NCBI RefSeq assembly: GCF_910596095.1
Contig: NC_056540.1
Span: forward strand, 29,236,001 to 29,300,000
Reading direction: 5' to 3'
Length of the DNA: 64,000 bases
Source of the DNA: Thunnus maccoyii
Taxonomy: Eukaryota; Chordata; Actinopteri; Scombriformes; Scombridae
Each line of letters opens with the position of its first letter. Positions within the stretch are counted from its first letter, which is position 1. The notes under the pieces are model-generated. The model saw only the letters and a list, made by a program, of their open reading frames with translations. It made no database searches and was not told the origin of the DNA. The position numbers and the translations under genes are program-made. This document shows positions 56,701 through 64,000 of this stretch, in pieces.

Positions 56701-59700
56701 AACAAAGTCTTTTTAAATATCTGTTTTAAAGATTATTTCCACATAACGCTCCTCAGCAGACCTCAATGCCACCAGTTGTGGTGTTTTGGCAGATTTATGA
56801 CTCCAAACTCGAAAGCTTTAATCCTCCCTCAGGGGTCCACATACGAACCAAAGTCTAGAGAGTTAAATTGCAGCAGAATGAAACATATCATAATGATAAA
56901 TATGAGAAGGCCAAGCTGAGGCTCAGCTCCAACACTAACGTCTCCATGCTGCGCGAGGAAGCCAGCGTTTGGACATCTGTTATTTCAGTGTCAGACTGTG
57001 GGAGAGCGAGGAGAGCAGACAATAGAGCTCATTGTCCAAAGTTCAGGACCCCTGGGACGCTCGCAGACAGCCACGGAAGTCTTTTTATACATCCTGACCA
57101 CAGCGGCAGAACATGTTGTTGGGCATGGAGGAGAGATCCATCCAGGGTTGTTAGATTTCTGAATTTTATACACAAAATACATGTTTGCTTTTGTAATTAT
57201 AAAGATTGGTTTGATTTATCGCTGCTCTAATTCTCTGTATGAGGAATAACAATCACAGACAGCCAAAATGTAATCCTCTCATGTTGTTGCGCCAAAACAA
57301 AAAAATACAGACCAGACAAAACACAAGGCAGCATGACCCATATGGCAGATGATAATAATAATCAGATATCTTTATATCCTAAAGTAGACGTGTGGTGTTT
57401 GGAGAAAAAAGTGCCTAGTCTGACAAAATTATTACTGTACTTGCATCCAATGACATTTTAAGCATGTAACTAAATTTATGTTGAAGAGGGAATAAAATGC
57501 ATCCTCTATAATAATATGGTTCTTTAAATAATACACATACACCCACATATTGACGAGAACAAGTCTACACACCCCCCGATGAGATATATTGTGTTGTTTG
57601 TATTGTCAATTGTAACAATGCTGTGTAGAGCTGCAACAATTAGTCGATTAATTGATTAATCTATTGACAGAAAACAAAAATGTGCCAAAATTTCCTGGTT
57701 GCAGCTTCTCCAATGTGATGATTTGATGATTTTCTTTGTCGTACATTACAATAAACTGAATATCTTTGAGTTTTGGACTGTTTGTCATACAAAACAAGAC
57801 ATTTGAAGATGTTACCTTGGGCTCTAAGAAATAATTTTATAGACAAAATGATTAATAGAGACAATCTACAGATTAATAGATAATAAAAAATAATCTTTAG
57901 TTGCAGCCTTGGTGCAACTATCATTTCTCTTCATTCAAGAAATGTAAAAGTTTCCATGAGAAGTGACTGAAATCTCAGCTCTGTTTTGGAGAATTCTGTT
58001 CATGTAAGAAAACCCCCCCTCACATCTCAATACAAAGGGCTTTTTCAGATGTTTATTTATTGCAGCATATTTACAGGATTCTTTTTTTTCGGGTCCCACA
58101 GGCCTCCTCACATGCCTCAGTGTGAGAATAACTGTCCTATTTGGCACGTGGATCCTAGAGTGAAAACTGCTGTGATCACACCGCGACTGCTTCAGCTCTC
58201 CAACCCCAAACTGAACCATCCAGACTTCCAGAGCAACAGAGAGGTTAAGATCCTTAAATATTTCACTTAGACATTGCAGTGCAGGAAAGGGATCAACCGC
58301 ACATTTTGCAAGGCAGTTACAGAGAGAAAACTCACATGCAATGCAATGTTATGTTGGCTAACATGTTCATTTAGCACTGTTTGCTTTATTAAAGGACCAG
58401 TGTCTAAGATTTAAGGGGATCTATTGGCAGAAATGGAATATAATATTCAGAAGTATGTTTAATTAGTTTATAATCACCTGAAAATAAGACCTGTTGTGTT
58501 TCCGTCAATGAGCCCTTTATGTCTACATAGGGAGCGGATCCTCTTCCATGGAGGCCGCCATGTTGCACCGCCATGTTTCTACAGTAGCCCAGAACGGACA
58601 AACCAAACACTGGTTCTAGAGAGGACCTTTCGTGTTTTTCGCAGCCATCGTACGCTGCTCCTATATGCTTGAAAGGGGAGGGTGAAGGTGAAGGGTGCAA
58701 TCTACAACCTCACCACTAGATGCCACTAAATTCTACACACTGGTCCTTTAAATAGAGTTTTAAAGACACTGTGAAGGTCACATTTTGTTTTGTTGTCTCA
58801 AGCAGCTACATTGCCTACAAATTATCTGCATGTAGATGGATAGACTTTGACTTTGTAGTGTTGGGTATTGTTTTGAACTGCCATTAATCTTTGTGTATAT
58901 TGACTCTTTCTAACTTTGTCACATTGTAAAGATGTTTTATGTGTAAATTAATTGTCCATATGTACTTGTGTTTGAAAACTCATTTGCCTCAAATTATCCA
59001 AATTAAGTATTTTGAATTAAATTGAACTATTTTATACCATTTTAGACCTAAAGATCAAGAATAATTCACACTTTGAATCAGAGCTGCAACTATTAGTTGA
59101 TTAGTTGATCAACAGGAAATTAATTGGAACTGATTTTCATGATCAAATAATCAATCGTGCAATTTTCTGTTTTTTTACACTCCTCACTGATGATAAACTG
59201 ATTATCTTTGGGTTTTGGGCTGTTATTCGGCCCTCAAGGAGCAATTTCAGGCAAGCAAGTTTGCAAAAAAATATACAAATACAGTTCATTCACACACACA
59301 AAGACAATCTCAAATTACAAATATGACAATGTTAGAGTTCAAATAAACTTGAACATGGCCTCTGGGAACTTGTGATGGTTATATTTTACAGACCACATGA
59401 ATAATCAATTATATAATCAGTAGATTAATAGATAATGAAAAATCATTAGTTGCAGCCCTACTTTGAATGTGATTGTTGTTTTTAGCAGTTCCACATCACA
59501 CATAAAAAAGAACAAACCAGATCTTCCAAAATCCAGTTCTTGGATGTTTCACTCCATTCTTCAAATAACTAATGACTGAAAGTCTAAGTTGACCTTGACA
59601 GACCGTGTAGCATTGTAATGAAATCTGAAATTCCTCCATCTGTTCGTTCCACAGAGCGTTGCTTCCATCGTTTCCTTCACTTCCAGAACAACCCAAATCT

Positions 59701-60446
59701 CTCAGCGACTGGCCCAGCTGTCACTTCCCCGACTGAAGGAGAGCAACGTCTGCTCCGAGCTCGGACGCCCAGAAGAGTCCATCTGGAGCGTGAGAGCACC
59801 GACTGCAAATATTTTTGAACTCTGTCAATGAAGGATTTTAGTGATGCCAATTAAATAACATTATAAGACTAAAAATTCAGTAATGTCAAGTTATTATTTA
59901 TGAGGAACATTCTTTAAAAATTATAACTTAAAAATAGAGAATGAAACATTATTAGTTAGACTTTATGCTCGTCATCACACAATCAATTAAGATATTTTCC
60001 AGCTGTTGGAAGCAGCTCTCATAAACTGATTAATAGTTCCTTCAATTAGCTAAAATTTTCCAATCATCTTCAGCCAAATGACTGTTTGATGCATCCTCGG
60101 CTCGCATGCAATTTCCAGATTTTTATTGGCCGTCTTCCTATATGATCTGTTTTTCTGCAGTTTGTTTTTGGCTCTTTGTGTTGGTTAATACATTATATAA
60201 TACAAAATGTCAAAAGTGCCTAAACAGGAAGTGAGCGTATAATACGATGAGCAGATTTCAAGGCTGCTGTTTTCTTCTAACAAACTTGATTTCATGTCGT
60301 TATTTTGCAAACAGGTTTCGAAGGCGGCGAGGAGAACCACAGCGAGTGACCGCGTCGAGGTCTTGGCAACACCGAAGCAGCTTTCCAAAGACTACGTTCC
60401 TCCACGAGAACCGGAGTGGAACCGAAGAAACGTCTCGTCAACCTGA
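50742..60446 (+). CDS. thegl: THEG-like protein (SPMAP2L)
   Basis: Eight coding exons: 50742-50760, 50847-50877, 52087-52146, 52668-52802, 55181-55312, 58102-58243, 59655-59789, 60315-60446 (TGA), all with GT/AG sites and matching phases, giving 261 residues. The protein is a series of THEG repeats built on R-[IV]-x-x-L-[AS]-x-[PH]-K: RILELSQHK, RIQYLAKHKRDF, HIVRLSTPK, PRLLQLSNPK, QRLAQLSLPR and RVEVLATPKQL. Repeats are linked by W-containing stretches such as WGNQEPIWPL and CPIWHVDPRVKTAV. THEG family members are expressed in spermatids and sperm. Exon 5 encodes a run of glutamates from a GAG repeat right after the acceptor. The two tiny first exons are the least certain part. Position after arl9 agrees with human 4q12. 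There is no signal peptide or membrane segment. Confidence 0.9.
52858..52880. repeat. (GA)n microsatellite
   Basis: GA dinucleotides about 55 bp downstream of the thegl exon 4 donor. Confidence 0.85.
53695..54010. repeat. ATTAAT MITE, copy 8
   Basis: GATTAATCTGCAGATTATTT repeated as GATTAGTCTGCAGATTATTT at one end, and TTAATCCATTAATTGTCTGA at the other. It is in thegl intron 4, reverse orientation. Confidence 0.55.
54145..54395. repeat. ATTAAT MITE, copy 9
   Basis: AGTGTTGAAACAATTAGATC at the left and ATCATTAGTTGCAGTCTTA at the right, with GCAGAAAGTTAATCAATAAC between. Thegl intron 4. Confidence 0.65.
55988..56110. repeat. ATTAAT MITE, copy 10 (left end only)
   Basis: GTGCTGAAACGATTAGTTGA then TCAATCGTCCAAAAC. 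The interior and right end are missing. Thegl intron 5. Confidence 0.45.
56235..56530. repeat. dispersed repeat (AGCTGGTGAA...GCCAGATATT family), copy 2
   Basis: AACTAGCTGGTGAACATAGT, AAAGCCAGATATTCCTCTCA, GTGGAGACCAAAACAGAG and GAACTTACATTCACCAG appear in the order also seen, more decayed, at 13440-13650. A short piece recurs reversed near 25745. Thegl intron 5. Confidence 0.5.
57625..57915. repeat. ATTAAT MITE, copy 11 (well preserved)
   Basis: AGAGCTGCAACAATTAGTCG at the left and TAATCTTTAGTTGCAGCCTT at the right form inverted ends. The interior has CTGAATATCTTTGAGTTTTG and AAACAAGACATTTGAAGATG. Thegl intron 5. Confidence 0.7.
58389..58751. mobile_element. TTAA-bounded MITE, copy B
   Basis: Begins TTAAAGGACCAGTGTCTAAG and ends ACACTGGTCCTTTAA, giving a terminal inverted repeat of about 14 bp with TTAA at both sides. 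It is related to copy A at 44116-44461 by shared interior blocks. Thegl intron 6. Confidence 0.82.
59082..59460. repeat. ATTAAT MITE, copy 12
   Basis: AGAGCTGCAACTATTAGTTG at the left, AAAATCATTAGTTGCAGCCC at the right, with TGATTATCTTTGGGTTTTGG between and an extra insert near 59250-59340. Thegl intron 6. Confidence 0.65.
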
Positions 60447-60641
60447 ACGTCCCCTCGACATCACAGCCAAGTCGGTGTTGATCCAGTTTCTGATCAACCT
60501 TCAGATCTGAAATAATCTAAAATATATTTCAGTAGATGATGATCATGACAGACATTTGATGCTCTATTGACAGAAGCGTTCAACCTGACTAAAGACTTTC
60601 ATATGCAGTGTTTTTCCAAGTTATTTTGAGCTAATAACTGT

Positions 60642-60647
60642 AATAAA
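60642..60647 (+). terminator. thegl: poly(A) signal of thegl
   Basis: AATAAA 196 bp after the stop codon, followed by a T-rich stretch. It is the first canonical signal after the CDS. Confidence 0.7.
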
Positions 60648-61444
60648 GCTTTTGCCCAAATAGTTTTTAGCTCATTTGCAGTAAAGCAGTTCATCTGCAT
60701 AAAGAGAAGAACCCTACATGTCACTAACTCTAAATTAATCATATAAATTTATATGAGCTGTAAAAAATGATAGAATCACTATATTGTTAGAAAGCCAAGC
60801 TGAAAGATTATTGAAGGCTTTAATATCTTTATTCCAACTCAGTTTCAACAATCTGGAAGAGGAATGTGAGCGACAACGCCCGAATCGTTCGGTCTGTTTC
60901 CTTGCAGTTCTGCTGGCTTGTCGTTTGATATCTTAACCACGTGTATGAAATGTTAAGATTTTGGATCGTGATCTCATGACTTATGAAGTACTACGAGTTT
61001 AAATGTCGGATCTTTTGGCAAAATCAGAGCAGAGAAAGTGAGTAATGTCGGGAACAAAAACATGCTTTCTGTCTGATACCTCAGATCCAGCAGCTTTCCG
61101 CCTGAGCCGCGGTATGATATAGTGATCCACGTGGGTTTTCCTCTGCAGTTGTATTGATTCTGCAGTTATATCACAACCATGTGTGTATGAATCTTTGCAC
61201 AATGGCGAGGTCAGATTTATTCAGCGTGTATTTTGGACTTTAAAAAGTAAATATTGCCTCCGTTGCCCTCTCCATCTCTGTTTGAAGCTGTCCTCTCAGT
61301 CGCTGAGTTGAGACAGATGTGTGCACCATGAACATTCGGTCACTCTTAAAATTAAAAAAGTGCCACTTCAGGAGCATACATGTGCAGTTTGAGTGTTAGA
61401 AAATGATCAAAGCCTCTCAGGAGCTGCTTTTTCCCCTTTTTTAG

Positions 61445-61456
61445 AGGTCATGACCT
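61445..61456. promoter_or_regulatory. perfect AGGTCATGACCT palindrome (nuclear-receptor type)
   Basis: Two AGGTCA half-sites inverted with no spacer, the classic synthetic thyroid/retinoid receptor element. It sits in a repeat-poor intergenic stretch. Binding is inferred from sequence only. Confidence 0.45.
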
Positions 61457-62179
61457 TTTGAAAATACCACAATCTGGCCGCAGTTTAGTTAACAAAAGGG
61501 CGCTGGGGTTCAGTTTGGCACAGTAATCCCATTTACAATACTGTCACATAAAAAGTGGTCTCAATTGATGTGTTCAGGAGCGGAGGCCCTGTACTGTAAT
61601 TCGATGTGGCGTCCTGCAGGCGGTGGCAGCCGGTTCGAGCTTTAGATCGGTGCAGGTTTGCGGCCCAGCTCGGGGCAAGCCAGACATCAAAGGAGATTGA
61701 ACACACGTCCTGCTGGGAGGCTAATCTGGGATTAGCTTGCTGCGATCGTGACCTGGGACCGCGAGGTAGAGGGGAGGAGGTGGTTGGGGGAGAAGATGGA
61801 AAAAAAAAAGTGACTAAATAAACACGAACAAAGCAGAAAATCTGGTCAGACGTAAACAGGCGGTGACAAAAAGTCAGTTTGGTTCATGGAGCTTGTTAGA
61901 AAAACACATTTGTTTACAATCTGTGTTTCTCACCAAATAGCGTGTATCCTTTAGGCCAAACAAACATGTTGAATGCATTTCCTTTCTTGATTGTTTTCAA
62001 AGATTTTATGAATATTGTAAAACTTCATTGACAGTCTTTTGCTACCGCATTACTACATTTCCTCTTGCACATTATTACCACCAACCGCTTCACATGTGTT
62101 GCAAGAAAGAGTCACTATAACTGTTCCTGTTGTTTTGTCCGCCTGCACGGAAGGTACATAAAGTAAGAAACTAAATATA

Positions 62180-62335
62180 CTTCTTCAGGGCTGATAAATG
62201 TGAGGATTTGCTACATTTCCCTTTTTTTTTTACAATCGTAAATTGAATGTCAAATCGGGCTCTGGGAAATTGTTATGAACATTTTCCGCTATTTTCTGTC
62301 ATTTTAGAGTTTAAAGGATTTATGGACAGATTAAG
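62180..62335. repeat. ATTAAT MITE family, copy 13 (interior only)
   Basis: AAATGTGAGGATTTGCTAC, GGGCTCTGGGAAATTGTTAT and TTTTCTGTCATTTTAGAG are interior blocks of the family. Both ends are lost. Confidence 0.5.
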
Positions 62336-62640
62336 GTTCAAGGTTCAGTTTTGTCATAACACAATACAGGATCGCACAATGAAATGCAGTTGAATCCCCC
62401 TCCATGCTACACGCACAGAAAACGCATTCATATTTTCAATTAGAAGAGAATAAAACAATAAAATAGATCAAAGTATATAAAAGTAGCACTAAAAGAAGGA
62501 ATAAAAAAGGAAAACTATATTATATTTAAAAGGAATATACAGTTACACGTGGGTATATATACTATATATACCCATACACCAATGTGCAAAACATATGTAA
62601 TATGCAAATTATAGTGCAAAAAAACTTGAGTTAGTTGCAG
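62335..62640. mobile_element. retroposon-like fragment, unclassified
   Basis: AAGGTTCAAGGTTCAGTTTTG and CACAATGAAATGCAGTTGAA resemble the reversed 3' part of a fish LINE-type repeat. An A/T-rich stretch with a 23-bp palindrome (62551-62573) follows. Confidence 0.35.
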
Positions 62641-63477
62641 TATGCATTGTATTTTGGTGTTTATGTTGCTATTATTGCATCCACAATCTGTATGAAAATA
62701 CAGATGAGTGTCAGGATACAGTGTGGATCTTCTTTAAAGGATCAATAGCTTCCAGTCAGTGCATCTTATCAATCATCAAGTACTTATTTATTTTAAGAAG
62801 TGCACTCTTTCTCGTTCTACTCTCAGACTTTGCACTCCTGTGGTTAAGTTTACTGTCTCGATGCTCACTTACTGTTTTGCTTCACAGTCAGTTGTCACGT
62901 GTGTTTTGTGCCAACACCCTCACACAGGATGTGTACGGTCAGCCCACACATTCTGCTAAACAGAGGAAGTAGTCAGACCAAGACATGCTGATGGCATCAT
63001 CCTGCACTGCTGGAACAAGCACTCATCTTTCATTTAGTACGTTTAGCACAATGTAGATACACTGTATAAACCAGCGTTGTTCTGGATTAAAAGTCATCCT
63101 GATTTACACTGAATGATGTCCGAGCTGAGACCTGCTGTCCGAATGTGATTGCACTTTTGGAAGTGAATTCCTCTTATGATCTGTTTTATCTGTAGTGTAA
63201 TTTTTCGTGTGCATGGTGCAACTCTGCAAACAACCGTGTCAGGGTGGAGTTACAGGAACTCTCTCCAAACAAAAATCCCTTAGTAAATATTCCCTGAGCA
63301 GTGAGGAACTGGCACCAGCAGAGCTCAGTCTGATGCTCCTGTGGTTTTGGACTAAAACCAGTTGGACCAATAAATTCCCTGGACTTCACCGCGCAAACTC
63401 ACTATTTACTTAATTAACCACCATTTATGCTGTATAAGATGAGGTAAAACCAGGACATCCATAAGGTTTCACTTCAG

Positions 63478-63483
63478 TTTATT
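63478..63483 (-). terminator. poly(A) signal of a minus-strand gene entering from the right edge
   Basis: AATAAA on the minus strand with no coding sequence of that strand found between here and 64000. The last 520 bp could be its 3' UTR. By human synteny the next gene, on the opposite strand to thegl, is HOPX, but no homeodomain sequence lies in the window. Confidence 0.3.
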
Positions 63484-64000
63484 CGCTCATATAAACGATC
63501 TGAAACAGAGGAAATAGTCAGATGAAAAATATGGAGCTCCAAACTTTAAAAATCAGCACAGTTGGAGTTGGTGAAATGGGAGAATCGCCTCAAAAATTGT
63601 ACAAAAATTACAAAAACACAGTTAGAGGTGCAGAAACTGAAAGATAACAAACCACAGAGGAAGACTTTGTGAGAATTAAGGAAACTAAAATAGATCATTT
63701 TTTGCCCCGTTGGTGGAAAAAGTGGTGATCAGATGATCGGATCAGCGTCACATTAAGTGGAACAAAAAAGTCAGGTTGCAGAAAGTGATGCAAACTGAGC
63801 CCGGCGGCTTCTAAACGACAGATTCCTCACAGCTCCGCAGAGTCCTCTTAGCAACAAACAAAACCAGACTGCATTCAAATTCTGCACACACTCTCGACGG
63901 CTCTTATGGCGAACCGTCGCACACTCACATCATCCTTTCAGCGGGAGTGACTCGAGGACAGGAAGACAGGAAGACACAGCCAGGAAGAGCTTTCCTCTGT

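Larger units (their letters stand above)
60670..63470. other. intergenic region downstream of thegl
   Basis: No coding gene seen. The stretch 61256-61820 is unusually free of repeats and partly GC-rich, and holds a perfect TRE-type palindrome (61445-61456), so it may be a regulatory block. MITE copy 13 (62180-62335) and a retroposon-like stretch (62335-62640) follow. Confidence 0.45.

Noticed and set aside
56665-57230. Plus-strand frames of 84 and 120 codons as an extra thegl exon
   Set aside because: Exon 5 and exon 6 of thegl already join in phase, and this stretch has no THEG repeat.
57986-58270. Extending thegl exon 6 upstream to an ATG at 57986
   Set aside because: A clear acceptor TCCCACAG at 58094-58101 and the phase of exon 5 fix the exon start; the upstream part is intron.
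1-64000. CRISPR arrays, operons, tRNA, rRNA or prophage
   Set aside because: No regularly spaced short repeats, no cloverleaf with A and B boxes, and all recognised genes are vertebrate with introns.

Overview
This is eukaryotic nuclear DNA from a ray-finned fish, most likely a percomorph teleost. The genes have GT-AG introns and the encoded proteins are vertebrate orthologues. The spaces are filled with teleost-type repeats: L2-like LINE 3' ends, TTAA-flanked MITEs, a Tc1 end and Penelope-like fragments. No bacterial operon, CRISPR array, rRNA or tRNA gene was seen.

Layout. (1) 1-4.1 kb: a degenerate local repeat array. (2) 4.1-17.9 kb, minus strand: seven coding exons of a coiled-coil protein gene I do not recognise; its 3' end is uncertain. 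Its introns hold a palindromic TTAA element split by an L2-like LINE, a Penelope-like fragment with a hammerhead-ribozyme-like core, and a 1.4 kb dispersed element. (3) 18-21 kb: mostly non-coding, with a Tc1-like end and a possible tiny divergent transcript. (4) 21.0-28.1 kb, minus: leprotl1, four coding exons, 131 aa, apparently with a long 3' UTR. (5) 29.3-41.0 kb, plus: srp72, 19 coding exons, 668 aa, with one intron whose donor is a perfect U12-type match. (6) 41.7-42.9 kb, plus: an intronless snapc1 of 360 aa. (7) 44.9-48.3 kb, plus: arl9, four exons, 260 aa. (8) 50.7-60.6 kb, plus: thegl/spmap2l, eight exons, 261 aa. (9) 60.6-64 kb: non-coding, with a perfect palindromic nuclear-receptor site and a minus-strand poly(A) signal that may belong to the next gene.

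The order srp72 - arl9 - thegl matches human 4q12 (SRP72-ARL9-THEGL-HOPX), so the right half is an old conserved block. leprotl1 and snapc1 are not neighbours of SRP72 in human; they mark fish-lineage rearrangement and probable retroposition. The genes do not form one pathway: protein targeting (srp72), membrane trafficking (leprotl1), snRNA transcription (snapc1), a divergent ARF-like GTPase (arl9) and a testis-type repeat protein (thegl). Exon boundaries were placed by hand from splice sites, reading phase and family knowledge. No alignment or database search was run.
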